A program made the translations under genes and the position numbers. A stretch of DNA of 64,000 bases. Source: Novosphingobium sp. 9 (lineage in GTDB: Bacteria > Pseudomonadota > Alphaproteobacteria > Sphingomonadales > Sphingomonadaceae). The notes beneath the pieces are model-generated. The model searched no databases, had not been told where the DNA came from, and saw only the letters and a list, made by a program, of their open reading frames with translations. Every line of letters begins with the position of its first letter. The stretch's first letter is position 1. The stretch spans positions 248,001-312,000 of the forward strand of contig NZ_CP022707.1 in assembly GCF_025340265.1 (NCBI RefSeq). The letters are read 5' to 3'. Shown here piece after piece: positions 43,972-52,617 of the stretch.

Positions 43972-44384
43972 TGATTCTTTCGGACAAGCTGCCCGCCATG
44001 TCCCTCGCCGTCGTGGGCGCCCAGTACGAGAACCCGGACGGGACGGACCGGCGATATGAGATCCTGCTTTGCGTACCGGGAGAGCCCGTGGAGTTGCGGC
44101 CGGAGCCTGCGAACCCGCGCGACCCTCATGCGATTGCGGTCTTCTCCGTGCGGCGGACCCAGATTGGCTACATCACCGCCGAGCGCGCGCCGAGGCTGGG
44201 CGCCATCATCAGATCAGGGCGGGAGGTGCAGTGCCTGTTTCAGGGCAAGGCACAGTTCGGCGCGTGGATCCGCGTTGCGTTCGACGGGGAGACGCCAGTG
44301 GTCGCGATCGAGGAGGCCCACAGTGCGCGGCGGCACGAGCAGCACGACGATTTCTATCCAGATGATATCTGGCCGGACGACTGA
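43971..44384 (+). CDS. HIRAN-domain protein
   Basis: 137 residues; ATG overlaps the CI stop (TGATG). The sequence AVVGAQYENPDGTDRRYEI ... VELRPEPANPRDPHAIAVF, then IGYITAERAPRL, is a HIRAN domain, a module that recognises damaged or branched DNA ends and is fused to SNF2 helicases in eukaryotes. Stand-alone HIRAN proteins occur in bacteria and phages with unknown role. It is transcribed from the CI promoter, so it is expressed in the lysogen. Confidence 0.82.
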   Translation: MILSDKLPAMSLAVVGAQYENPDGTDRRYEILLCVPGEPVELRPEPANPRDPHAIAVFSVRRTQIGYITAERAPRLGAIIRSGREVQCLFQGKAQFGAWIRVAFDGETPVVAIEEAHSARRHEQHDDFYPDDIWPDD

Positions 44385-44390
44385 GGGGGA

Positions 44391-44903
44391 ATGATGAATT
44401 CGCGAATTTGGGTAGTGCCGCTCATCATGAGCATCTGCATGTTGAGTGCTTGCGGTTCGGGCGAGCCACCGAAGATCAGTATCAAGCCCGATGGTAAATT
44501 CGTGCAGGGCATGGATCACGTCGTGAACATGGAAGTGATGCTCGATGCCACGCAGCGCGACGGAAGGTTGATCGCGGCGGCGGGCGAGGCTGTGAAGCAA
44601 GTGGGCGAGCAGCTCAATGCCGGAAAGCCGCCTGTGTCAGGGGACTTCGATACCCTGAATTTCTGGGTTCGCGCCAAGGGGATTGCCCCCGCTACCAATG
44701 GGGTTGCTGACAAGATTATCTTGCTGACCTTCGACCGTCAGGAATTGCAGCAAATCGTTCAGTTCGGCAGCGACACCGACACGATCCTGTCGAATGCGCA
44801 CGACATCAACTGGTGGACGCCCACGAACGATGATGTGATCGACGATTATTGCGCTGGTCATGCTGGGGGCGCCTTTTGCAGGAAAGCGCTTGATGCCGGG
44901 TAG
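44391..44903 (+). CDS. Prophage-encoded lipoprotein
   Basis: 170 residues with a lipoprotein signal (VVPLIMSICMLSACGSG, lipobox LSAC). The mature part shows no recognised domain: FDTLNFWVRAKGIAP, LLTFDRQELQQIVQF, and a Cys pair near the C-terminus. It is third in the plus-strand CI operon, hence a likely lysogenic-conversion (moron) gene acting at the cell envelope, possibly in superinfection exclusion; this is inference. Confidence 0.72.
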   Translation: MMNSRIWVVPLIMSICMLSACGSGEPPKISIKPDGKFVQGMDHVVNMEVMLDATQRDGRLIAAAGEAVKQVGEQLNAGKPPVSGDFDTLNFWVRAKGIAPATNGVADKIILLTFDRQELQQIVQFGSDTDTILSNAHDINWWTPTNDDVIDDYCAGHAGGAFCRKALDAG

Positions 44904-44906
44904 AGT

Positions 44907-45902
44907 TTAGGCGCTTTCCAGCGTCAACCGCTGCTTCAGGCCGCCTGCGCCCATGCTGGTATCCACGCCGTCCACCAACCACGACAGCCCGTCGATCTTC
45001 GTGTTCCAGCCTGACAGCGTGACGCGTCGGTTGGGCACAATCGCGGGATCCCCGATCGCGAGGTCGTATTCGAACTGGTAGGCGCCGCGCTGGCCGCGTG
45101 CGGCCTCGGCGGTGGCGGCCTGATGGGCATCGGCCTCGCTGGCATAGACCCGCTTGAGACGCTTGCGGTTGGTTCCGCCGGTGGAGACGGTGCGGCGTCT
45201 GCCCGCTGCCGGATCATGGTATTGGGCCTCGGCGCCGTCGTACTGGTCGCGCTGGGCCTGCGTGAAGCGGTGCTCCCAGCCTTCGCGGCGGGTGATGGTG
45301 AGCATCGGAATCGTGGTGCCGGACGCTGTCGTGGTGCTGCCCACCGGCATCAGGATGATCTTGCGGTCTTTCCACGTCGCCACCGCATCGTAGCGGCTCC
45401 CCAGATCGCGGACGAAGGCCATGTCGCTCTTGCCCGCCTGCTCGATCGCGGTGATGGGTTTGATTGCCAGATCGGGATGGACCTGTGCGGTGATGGCGTT
45501 GCGGCTTGCAATCTCGCCGACGACGGCGCCAAGCGTGGTGTCCTTCCAGGCATGGGTGCGGCGCTTGCGATAGGTGCCGTTCATATCGACCGAACGGGCG
45601 GTGATCGAGATCTCGTCCGGCAGGCCGGTATCTTCCACCTCGTCCACGGTGAAGCGGCCCTTGTCGACCAGGCCGAGCGGCACATCGGTGCCCGCGATCC
45701 AGCCCAGCGATAGGCCGATGATCTTGCCGGGTTCGGGCAGGGCCATGGCGCCATCGGCATTGTTGAGCGTGAGGCTGAGCTGATCGGCCTCGCCGCCGCG
45801 CTTTTCGGTGAGGGTCAGTTCCTTGAATCGGGGATTGATCTTGTCCGCCAGATCGACGCCATCCAGCGTCAGAAGGATTCCGGCGATGTTTGCCTCTGCC
45901 AT
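44907..45902 (-). CDS. D: Tail gene D product (late control protein/baseplate hub)
   Basis: 331 residues homologous in pattern to P2 gpD (Mu gp44/T4 gp27-like hub): ELTLTEKRGGEADQLSLTLNNADG, GRFTVDEVEDTGLPDEISITARS, YRKRRTHAWKDTTLGAVV and KQRLTLES at the end. Last gene of the minus-strand tail operon, coupled to U (TGATG), convergent with the lipoprotein gene. Confidence 0.9.
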   Translation of the reverse strand: MAEANIAGILLTLDGVDLADKINPRFKELTLTEKRGGEADQLSLTLNNADGAMALPEPGKIIGLSLGWIAGTDVPLGLVDKGRFTVDEVEDTGLPDEISITARSVDMNGTYRKRRTHAWKDTTLGAVVGEIASRNAITAQVHPDLAIKPITAIEQAGKSDMAFVRDLGSRYDAVATWKDRKIILMPVGSTTTASGTTIPMLTITRREGWEHRFTQAQRDQYDGAEAQYHDPAAGRRRTVSTGGTNRKRLKRVYASEADAHQAATAEAARGQRGAYQFEYDLAIGDPAIVPNRRVTLSGWNTKIDGLSWLVDGVDTSMGAGGLKQRLTLESA

Positions 45903-46318
45903 CAGTCGATCCGCGTAAGTTCGAGCACGAAGTCGATCGCGCGCGGGATGCCGCCTGCCAGCACGGTGCGATGGGTCTGGTCGATCCGGTCGATCTCGAA
46001 ATGGCCCAGCACGGTGCCGAAGCCGTCCAGCAGGGGCCAGTTGCCGCCAGTGTCCGCCATTTCGATCAGGGTGGTGATCGCGCCGTAGTTGCCCGCGACC
46101 TCGGGCACGATCAGCCCGGCGATGCTGACCGCGTCCTCGCCCGGCCCGGTGAACTGGCTGCTGGCGCGGGCCTTGAAACGGTCGCTGCGCTCATGCCGCC
46201 AGGACATGCGGCGCTGAAAGTCCGAATAGGCGATGGTGTCCATGCCGAAGACGAACAGGCCCAGCGTGAGCAGCTGGGCGGGGCTGGCGCCGGTGAGCGA
46301 GGTGGTTGCGTCCGCCAT
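45902..46318 (-). CDS. U: Tail protein U
   Basis: 138 residues with the P2 gpU hallmark FGMDTIAYSDFQRRMSWRHERSDRF and GHFEIDRIDQTHR near the C-terminus. It caps the tail tube. Stop and start overlap with D and T. A longer open frame to the right lies inside T and is ignored. Confidence 0.9.
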   Translation of the reverse strand: MADATTSLTGASPAQLLTLGLFVFGMDTIAYSDFQRRMSWRHERSDRFKARASSQFTGPGEDAVSIAGLIVPEVAGNYGAITTLIEMADTGGNWPLLDGFGTVLGHFEIDRIDQTHRTVLAGGIPRAIDFVLELTRID

Positions 46319-48552
46319 CAGCGGTCCTTGAACTGGCTGCGGCCCTGCTGGGCCTGCTTGCGCTCGATCACCCGGCCGACTTCCTCCGCGAGCTGCTTTA
46401 CGTCCATGCCGGGCGCAGCGTGGACGTGGATGTGAATCGGCGCACTGTGCGCCGCGGAGCCAGCGATTGCCGGACGTGCAGCGGCGGCCATGGGAGTGAG
46501 CGACATGGCGCCTGCCGCTGCAGCACCTGCCGCCATGCGGCGCACGGCGCGCGCTGGGCCGTGACGGTTCTGATCGATGCCGCGTTCCAGACCGCCCGCG
46601 ACATGGCCGCCCAGCGCCATGAAGACGCGCGAGGGGGACTTGATGCCGAGGTAATTCTTGAACTGCGTGATGCCGTACTTGGCCATCTGGATCAGTTTGG
46701 CGCCCAGCGCGAGCGGGTTGATGGCGAGAAGCAGGCCATCCATCATCATCCTGCTGATGGATTTCAGCCACGCCGGTAGCGCCTGCAGCTTGTCTTTCAC
46801 CCACGCCACGCCGGTGCCGAAGGCGGCCTTGATCTTGTCCCAATGGGTGTAGATCAGATAGCCCGCCACGCCGACCGCAACGACAATCGCAGTGATGATT
46901 GCGACGATGGGATTTGCCAGCATCAGCGCTCCGGCACGCAGTACGCCGTGTGCCAGGAACATCATCGCCATGCGGATCATGCCGAAGCTGCGGACTGCGA
47001 ATCCGGCCGTGCGCGAGGCGATGGACCCGAACAGCGCCAGATGGCGTCCGAACGCCGAGACCCCTTCAACCTTGCGGAAGTAGGGAAGAATCTTGGCGAA
47101 GGGCCCGAGCAGGGAGCCCAGCGCATATTGCGCGGCCCCGAGGCCTATTCGGAAGGTGATCAGCGCGGCAACGCCCTGCGTGATCGCGCTGGCCAGCTGG
47201 GGGTGCGCTCGCGCCCAACTGGCAACGCCTGAGGCCATCATCGTCATCTGCCCCAGCACCTGCGTAATGACCGGCAGGAGCGTGGTGCCCAGCACGATCG
47301 CCAGCTGCGAGGCGGAGCCCATGAAGGCGGTCCATTGTACGGTGGCATCGCGCGCCACGCGCTGATCGAAGGCCTTGTCGATCGTGCCGGAGCTGCGCCC
47401 GATTTCGTCGCGCATCTTGACGTAATCCTGCATGCCTAGGATCAGGCCGCGCACGGCCGACTGCGCCTGCATGTCATCGAAGGCCAGACCGATCTTGCTG
47501 AGATCGCCGCCGGTGGCCTTCTGTGTCAGTTCGGCAATCGCCTGAAGCGGCGTCTTGCCCTGCGCGTAGGCCCGTTTCAGCGCGGCGGGCAGATCCACGC
47601 CGAAGTTCTTCTTGAAGGCCTGCGTGGTGGCCTGCGCGTTGATCTTGGCCAGCAGGTTCTTGACGTTGTTCGCGGCCTCGTCCGCATCGCCCGAGCTGCG
47701 GCGCGCGATTTCCAGCGCGGCGGACAGATCCGCCACAGCAGGAAGCCCCTTCTGCCCCAGCGCCTGCATCTGGGCAGTGAGGCCGGGGAAGTACTGCGCC
47801 ATGTCCTTGACCGCGAAACCGCCCGCGTTGTCCGCCGCAGCCATGATATCCAGCGCGCGTGAGGTATCGCCGACGGCAACCTTGAGGTTGTTGAGGTTGG
47901 CATAGGCGGCGTTGGCGCCGTCCGAGATGTCGACCTTGAAGGCGGTGCCCAGCCTGCCGATGGAGCCGATCATCAGCGTGGCAGTGCGCGGATCCAGGCC
48001 AAGCCCCGCCAGCACGTCCACCCCGCCGCGCATGGCTTCCGGCAGCTGCTTGGCCGCAGCCGCCGCGCGGATGATGGTGTCCGCCATGCGATCGGTCTCG
48101 CGGTTCGACAGCGCGGCCTTCTGCTGGATATCGACCATGCCGCTGGAAAAGTCCGCGGCGGATTTGGTGGCGAGGATCAGCGGCGCGGCCATGGTGGCAC
48201 CGGCGACGATGTTGTCAGTGCCCCTGGACTTCAGTTCCGTCGCGCGGCGCATCATCGCCATGGTATCGGCGTTGATCGCGGCAAGGCCGCGCTGGCGGGC
48301 GAGCTGGCGGTTTGTGCCTTCGATCTGGCGCTCCAGATCGCGCTCCCGGTCCATCAACTCCGTGACGTTGCCCGCGCTGGACGACAGCTCGCGCCGGACC
48401 TTGGCCAGCTCCTTTTCGAGCTTTCGGCTCTCTCCCGTCAGCCCCTTGATCGAGACTGAGCCCTTGTTGCCCAGGCCGATGATGTTGCGCAGCGCGCCCG
48501 ACATCTTGTCGACGCCGAGGAAGTTGACCACGAGGGAGAGCTTGTTGCTCAC
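46318..48552 (-). CDS. T: Tail tape measure protein (T)
   Basis: 744 residues, GTG start three bases downstream of the E' stop. N-terminal coiled coil (RKLEKELAKVRREL ... RERDLERQIEGTNRQLA), TP901-type core (ADFSSGMVDIQQKAAL, GGVDVLAGLGLDPRTA), hydrophobic segments (AIITAIVVAVGVAGYLI) and a soluble C-terminus. Its length sets tail length; P2 gpT is 815 residues, so this tail may be slightly shorter. Confidence 0.93.
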   Translation of the reverse strand: MSNKLSLVVNFLGVDKMSGALRNIIGLGNKGSVSIKGLTGESRKLEKELAKVRRELSSSAGNVTELMDRERDLERQIEGTNRQLARQRGLAAINADTMAMMRRATELKSRGTDNIVAGATMAAPLILATKSAADFSSGMVDIQQKAALSNRETDRMADTIIRAAAAAKQLPEAMRGGVDVLAGLGLDPRTATLMIGSIGRLGTAFKVDISDGANAAYANLNNLKVAVGDTSRALDIMAAADNAGGFAVKDMAQYFPGLTAQMQALGQKGLPAVADLSAALEIARRSSGDADEAANNVKNLLAKINAQATTQAFKKNFGVDLPAALKRAYAQGKTPLQAIAELTQKATGGDLSKIGLAFDDMQAQSAVRGLILGMQDYVKMRDEIGRSSGTIDKAFDQRVARDATVQWTAFMGSASQLAIVLGTTLLPVITQVLGQMTMMASGVASWARAHPQLASAITQGVAALITFRIGLGAAQYALGSLLGPFAKILPYFRKVEGVSAFGRHLALFGSIASRTAGFAVRSFGMIRMAMMFLAHGVLRAGALMLANPIVAIITAIVVAVGVAGYLIYTHWDKIKAAFGTGVAWVKDKLQALPAWLKSISRMMMDGLLLAINPLALGAKLIQMAKYGITQFKNYLGIKSPSRVFMALGGHVAGGLERGIDQNRHGPARAVRRMAAGAAAAGAMSLTPMAAAARPAIAGSAAHSAPIHIHVHAAPGMDVKQLAEEVGRVIERKQAQQGRSQFKDR

Positions 48553-48555
48553 GGT

Positions 48556-48687
48556 TCAGGCGTCCTTGTTGCCCTGCATGCGGTTCCAGATCGTGACGGC
48601 GCGCTCACGCCAGTCGAAGAGTTCGTCGATCGAGAAATGGTCCATATCCGCCGCCGTCCAGTGGAAGATGGCAGCGATGTCAGCCAT
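48556..48687 (-). CDS. E': GpE'-type tail assembly product (frameshift extension)
   Basis: 43 codons beginning MADIAAIFHWTAADMDHFS, the typical GpE' sequence, ending QGNKDA. It lies in the -1 frame relative to E and is expected to be expressed mainly as the C-terminal part of an E-E' fusion made by frameshifting at 48750-48756. The ATG overlaps the E stop (TGATG), so independent initiation is also possible. Confidence 0.88.
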   Translation of the reverse strand: MADIAAIFHWTAADMDHFSIDELFDWRERAVTIWNRMQGNKDA

Positions 48688-49034
48688 CAGGTCTTCGGCT
48701 GATGTTCCGCCACCATCTCGTCCATCATCGTTCTCTCCGCCTTCGTGAGAAAAAAACCACGGATCGTTCCGCAGATCTGCGCGAAATCCTCCGGCTCAAG
48801 ATCGGCGGCCTCGTCCGGCGTGAGCGGGGGGTTCGTAACGCGCGGGATCAGCTTGAGCATCGCGGTGGCATCGGTGGTGAGGATGTCCTGCATCGTCAGG
48901 CCGCCGCGTAGCTCGCCCGCCTTGGGCTTGCGGATATCCAGCGTCTCGAGCTTCGTTTCGCCGCGAATGACGGGGTATTCGAGCGGGACGGTGGTGAAGC
49001 GGCTCTTGCCGGCAGTGTCGTTGTCTTCGGCCAT
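48687..49034 (-). CDS. E: Tail assembly chaperone E
   Basis: 115 residues (FTTVPLEYPVIRGETKLETLDIRKPKAGELRGG is the family core). P2-type E: the 0-frame product ends at 48687, and ribosomes slipping -1 at codons 94-95 yield the longer E-E' product (about 159 residues). Such paired short and long chaperones coat the tape measure during tail assembly. Confidence 0.92.
   Translation of the reverse strand: MAEDNDTAGKSRFTTVPLEYPVIRGETKLETLDIRKPKAGELRGGLTMQDILTTDATAMLKLIPRVTNPPLTPDEAADLEPEDFAQICGTIRGFFLTKAERTMMDEMVAEHQPKT
48750..48756 (-). promoter_or_regulatory. Programmed -1 ribosomal frameshift site
   Basis: On the minus strand GGT TTT TTT CTC: a seven-T run in the E frame about 20 codons before the E stop. 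A -1 slip here continues (SHEGGEND...) without a stop straight into the E' frame. Confidence 0.88.
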
Positions 49035-49159
49035 GTGCGGGGCGTCCTTCAGATAGTGCGGGGCAATCGGGGCCGAGGAGGGGCGAAAGGCTCACGGTCC
49101 TCCCCGGCCCACCGCCAGACGGCGCCCCGCAACAGGACCGCCCGGCGGATCTGGTTCGA
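49035..49159. other. Intergenic region between FII and E
   Basis: 125 bases without a gene. The strong imperfect hairpin with arms about 49069-49083 and 49098-49110 (ggggccgaggagg against cctccccggccc) could be an attenuator that lowers E/T/U/D relative to tube and sheath; no T-run follows. Confidence 0.4.
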
Positions 49160-49669
49160 TCAGCTGGTGAGGATGGCCATGATCTCGGCGTAGCGGTCCA
49201 CGCCATCGACCTCGAACACGCCGTTGACCATGTCGATGCGGATATCGACGACGCCGTTCACCTCGCGACGGTAGTACGAGAGCGGCACGGTGTACTTGTG
49301 CTCGGTCGCATCGCCTGCCTTCGATTTGCCCAGGTCAATTTCGGAAAAGCGACCGTTGATGAAGATGTTGACCGAGGTGGCCGCGCTGCCATCGTCGGCA
49401 CGGTAGGCACTGACCAGGCGCAGTGAGACGCCATCGACCGCCGTAGTGCCGAACTTGCGGATCAGCGCAGCGGTGTGACCGCCCATCGTGAGGGTGGCAT
49501 CCATGGCCTCAAGGCCCATGTCCAGCTTGACCGGGCCGAGCATGCCTCCGCCGCGCCAGTCGTCCGTGGCGATAGCGAGCTTCGGCTCTTCGAACTCGGC
49601 CACAATGCCAAGATAGCTTCCTCCATCGACATAGGCGGTGCTGTTGATGTGTTTGGACGGCATACCCAT
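49160..49669 (-). CDS. FII: Tail tube protein FII
   Basis: 169 residues, near P2 gpFII length. MGMPSKHINSTAYVDGG, EEPKLAIATDDWRGGGMLGPVKLDMGLEAMDATLTMGGH and YYRREVNGVVDIRIDMVNG are the family pattern. AAGGA lies eight to nine bases before the ATG at 49669. Follows the sheath gene, as in P2. Confidence 0.92.
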   Translation of the reverse strand: MGMPSKHINSTAYVDGGSYLGIVAEFEEPKLAIATDDWRGGGMLGPVKLDMGLEAMDATLTMGGHTAALIRKFGTTAVDGVSLRLVSAYRADDGSAATSVNIFINGRFSEIDLGKSKAGDATEHKYTVPLSYYRREVNGVVDIRIDMVNGVFEVDGVDRYAEIMAILTS

Positions 49670-49734
49670 GGCCGGGATCCTTCTTGCTGCCGGTCAGGCC
49701 GTATCGGCGCCGGGCGGAAAATGTGGGGGAGCGA

Positions 49735-50889
49735 TCAGGCGATCTGGTCAGCGAAATCCGAGTAGTAATCGTCGGTGATTTCCAGATCGACGTTCGGGTT
49801 TTCCATCGGTGCGCAGGGCGTGAAGCGCATCTTGAAGTGCGGGCGACCGGCGGCAAGTTCGGTGGAGGTGTTGCTGTCCGCCGGAAGGGTCGCCTCGGCG
49901 CCGACGACGCGCCCGGCGGTGACTTCCGCCGCGAAGGCCGTGCTCACCTTCTCGAGGTAGTTCTTGACCATGGGCACGGTCATCGGCTTGTCGATGTCGG
50001 CCTTGATGGTCTCGGTGATGATGTCCTGCAGCGCGTAATTGGTCATCACCGCGCTTTCGAAGCTGTACGCCGCATCGTCCTCGCCCGCGCAGGTGCGGTT
50101 GCCCCAGAAGCGATAGCCGTTGTCACGGATCAGCGTGATGATGTCGGCATCGTTGAGCACGCCCGCATCGGTCGTCGGATCGAGCAGATCGTAATGGACG
50201 TCCTTGGTGATGGACGTGACGCCATCGACCACCACGTTCGAAATCGTCTTGTGATAGCCGGTGGAGGCGTTGATCTGGGCGCGCAGGCCCATGGCGCGGG
50301 CGACGGCATCGCCGGACCAGGTGTTGAAGTCCGGCCAGATCAGCGACAGCTCCTTCGCGCCGAATTCGCCCCGGTAGGTGACGGCGGCGGCGATGTCGTC
50401 GCCGATGGCCTTGGCGAACACACGCCCGCGCAGCTTCTTGGCCGCGATGGCCAGGGCGTTGGCAACCTCTTGCGTGTCGAGGCCGGGCGCACCGAGGATG
50501 CGCGGGCGCTGGCCCAGCGAGGCTTCGGCAGTGAGCAGCGCCTGCAGGCCGGTGTAGGTGTTGCCGTCCGTGGCGCCGATGACATTGGCGTTGGTCGCGT
50601 CGGCATCCTCGCCCTCCGCCACGCGCACCACGACGATAACCGGGGTGACCACGTCGGCGATGGCGAGGAGCGCATTCTTCAGCGTGCCACCGCTGCCCGC
50701 CAGCCCAGCAGCGGCGTTGACGTCGGTCACCAGTACCGCCGTATTGAGCGGAAAGGCCGCGTCCAGGGAGGCGGACGATTCGGGCGCGGTAACGGACGAC
50801 GTCGCGATCAGGCCGATCACCGACAGGCTGGCGACAGCCGCGATGACGGCGCTGGTGGACGATTGCGTGAGCGTGAGGCCGTGGGTCAT
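49735..50889 (-). CDS. FI: Tail sheath protein FI
   Basis: 384 residues, contractile sheath. Segments: ALLAIADVVTPVIVVVRVAEGED, RPRILGAPGLDTQEV, LIWPDFNTW, YRFWGNRTC, and the C-terminal TPCAPMENPNVDLEITDDYYSDFADQIA, typical of P2-family sheaths. Its presence proves a contractile (myovirus) tail. Nine bases after W. Confidence 0.95.
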   Translation of the reverse strand: MTHGLTLTQSSTSAVIAAVASLSVIGLIATSSVTAPESSASLDAAFPLNTAVLVTDVNAAAGLAGSGGTLKNALLAIADVVTPVIVVVRVAEGEDADATNANVIGATDGNTYTGLQALLTAEASLGQRPRILGAPGLDTQEVANALAIAAKKLRGRVFAKAIGDDIAAAVTYRGEFGAKELSLIWPDFNTWSGDAVARAMGLRAQINASTGYHKTISNVVVDGVTSITKDVHYDLLDPTTDAGVLNDADIITLIRDNGYRFWGNRTCAGEDDAAYSFESAVMTNYALQDIITETIKADIDKPMTVPMVKNYLEKVSTAFAAEVTAGRVVGAEATLPADSNTSTELAAGRPHFKMRFTPCAPMENPNVDLEITDDYYSDFADQIA

Positions 50890-50898
50890 CGGGCTTCC

Positions 50899-51246
50899 TC
50901 AGTTCGAGATGGGAATGGAGAGGGTGGTTTCGGCATTCGTCGCGGTGTCTGTCCGCTTGCCCGAGATGCCGATCTTGAAGGTGCCGTCCGCAAAGTTGCC
51001 CGAAAGCGTGACCTTGGAGATCGCAATCCGAGGCTCCCACGTCTTGAGCGCGAGGGCCGTAGCGGCGCGCAGGAGCATGACGTTCGCCGCGTTGCCGGGC
51101 CGGTCGATCAGGCGCGGAAGCATCGAGCCGAAATCGCGCAGCATGACGCGAGAGCCCAGCGGCGTGGTCAGGATCTTGCCGATCGACTGCGCGAGGTGCG
51201 CGGTGCCGTCGATGGCTTTCCCGGAAGTGGCGTCGATCCCTTTCAT
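50899..51246 (-). CDS. W: Baseplate protein W (gp25-like)
   Basis: 115 residues; LAQSIGKILTTPLGSRVMLRDFGSMLPRLIDRP is the unmistakable gpW/gp25 core that nucleates sheath polymerisation. Start 51246 is divergent from V (137 bp apart). In P2, W is followed by J, I, H and G before FI; here FI follows W directly. Confidence 0.94.
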   Translation of the reverse strand: MKGIDATSGKAIDGTAHLAQSIGKILTTPLGSRVMLRDFGSMLPRLIDRPGNAANVMLLRAATALALKTWEPRIAISKVTLSGNFADGTFKIGISGKRTDTATNAETTLSIPISN

Positions 51247-51383
51247 GCCCCCACCAAAGCCGCGCTCGCGCGCTGGCGCCAGCGGGTGCGCGGGTAGAGG
51301 CGGGCGCTACCGCTGCCGCGCCGCGCGGTGGGCTGCTGGACACGATAGGCCGGGCCGCAGAGCTGCCATGAGGACCGCCCGAC

Positions 51384-51950
51384 ATGCCCCAGATGCACTA
51401 TCAGGAAGACATCCCCGCCGACGTTTCCGAACTGATCCGCGAGGGCGCGATCGTCTCGGTCGATCTGAAAGCGGCACGATGCGTGGTGCGCTATGGCGAT
51501 CCCAATGACGAGGACGGGGGCGCGACCACGCCGCCGATCCGGTGGTTCACCGGGCGATCCGGCAAGACGCGGAAGTGGTCGCCCCCCAGCGAAGGCGAGG
51601 CGGTGATCCTGCTCGTCCCGGATGGTCAGATCGCGGCGGCAGTGGCGCTATGCGGCGTGCCGACCGATGCTTTCCCGCCTGCCGGTGACACGCTCGCCGA
51701 GCTGGTCGAGTACGAGGACGGCGCAAAGATCGGGTACGATCCCGAGAGCCATGCGCTTACTGCGGTGCTGCCTGGCGGAGGGACGGCCTCGATCGAGGCG
51801 CCGGGGGGCGTGACGATCAAAGGGGCCGTGACGATCGAGGGTGACGTTGCGGTGAGCGGTGATGTGGTGGCGGACGGGATCAGCCTCAAGTATCACCTGA
51901 CGCCGGGCATAACCCGTGGATCTGCTTTGAGCGATCCCCCAGCATCCTGA
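51384..51950 (+). CDS. V: Baseplate spike protein V (inverted relative to the tail operon)
   Basis: 188 residues; REGAIVSVDLKAARCVVRYGD with WFTGRSGKTRKWSPPSEGEAVILLVPDG is the OB-fold of P2 gpV, followed by a beta-helical repeat region (GVTIKGAVTIEGDVAVSGDVV) and the short apex YHLTPG. GAGGA lies upstream of the ATG. It is on the plus strand while all other tail genes are on the minus strand, so it needs its own promoter, probably in the 137 bp before it. Confidence 0.88.
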   Translation: MPQMHYQEDIPADVSELIREGAIVSVDLKAARCVVRYGDPNDEDGGATTPPIRWFTGRSGKTRKWSPPSEGEAVILLVPDGQIAAAVALCGVPTDAFPPAGDTLAELVEYEDGAKIGYDPESHALTAVLPGGGTASIEAPGGVTIKGAVTIEGDVAVSGDVVADGISLKYHLTPGITRGSALSDPPAS

Positions 51951-52006
51951 GGCATTGCCCACAATTAGGATCGACGCTCGGTTTCTTTCGGCGCTAGGGG
52001 CGCCTC

Positions 52007-52363
52007 ATGCCTTTAATGATCCTTGCCGCTGCTGCGGCGCTCACGACATGTCCCGCCCTTAAAATCCATGACGGCGACACCATCCGCTGCGGCGCCGAGC
52101 GCATTCGTATCTCCAACATCGACGCGCCTGAGTTGCGCGGTTCGCCCAGCTGCCGGGGATGGAAGAAGCGCACGCACTGGTGCGACTATGCCGCCGGTAT
52201 CCGCAGCCGTGATGCGCTCAAGGTATTTCTAGCGCGCGGGCCGGTGCGAGTGCAGCGATCGGGGCACGACAAATACGGTCGCACGCTCGCTACGGTGAGC
52301 GTCAACGGGCGCGATGCCGGGGCCTATCTGGTCGGGCGGGGGCTGGCGCGCTGGTGGCAATAG
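52007..52363 (+). CDS. Secreted thermonuclease-family nuclease
   Basis: 118 residues: hydrophobic N-terminus (MPLMILAAAAALTTCPA) as signal or anchor, then the staphylococcal-nuclease core KIHDGDTIRC, RIRISNIDAPELRG, GHDKYGRTLATVSVNG and GAYLVGRGLARWW. Catalytic Arg/Glu/Asp positions appear intact. Near gpV, on the same strand. It may degrade DNA in the periplasm or from competing phages; this is inference. Confidence 0.82.
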   Translation: MPLMILAAAAALTTCPALKIHDGDTIRCGAERIRISNIDAPELRGSPSCRGWKKRTHWCDYAAGIRSRDALKVFLARGPVRVQRSGHDKYGRTLATVSVNGRDAGAYLVGRGLARWWQ

Positions 52364-52617
52364 GTGGCCGATTTCGGAATGTCCGGTTCGGAGACGAGCC
52401 GTAGAGGTAGCTGACATTCACCCGGCTTCGGCTGCGGGCCAACGTCAGTCGCCTACTGTACATTGGGCGAACGTCCAGTAGTTAACAGAAGCGGACGGGA
52501 ACCGGCAAGTGGGCGACGGGGGAGCCTTATCAACACTGCAGATAGGCATCATTTTGGTCGAGTAGCATTATTATCGCCGCAAGAAGAGCGATTGTCAGCC
52601 CACTCACCCACTAGCAT
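52364..52617. other. Intergenic region, lower GC
   Basis: 254 bases between the nuclease gene and the convergent ATPase gene. No gene, tRNA or clear terminator seen. Base composition starts to drop here, marking the left edge of the low-GC cargo. Confidence 0.4.

Noticed and set aside
48556..49034. E/E' break treated as another sequencing frameshift
   Set aside because: It is a T-run slip with overlapping stop and start, and matches the known P2 programmed frameshift; both frames are conserved proteins.
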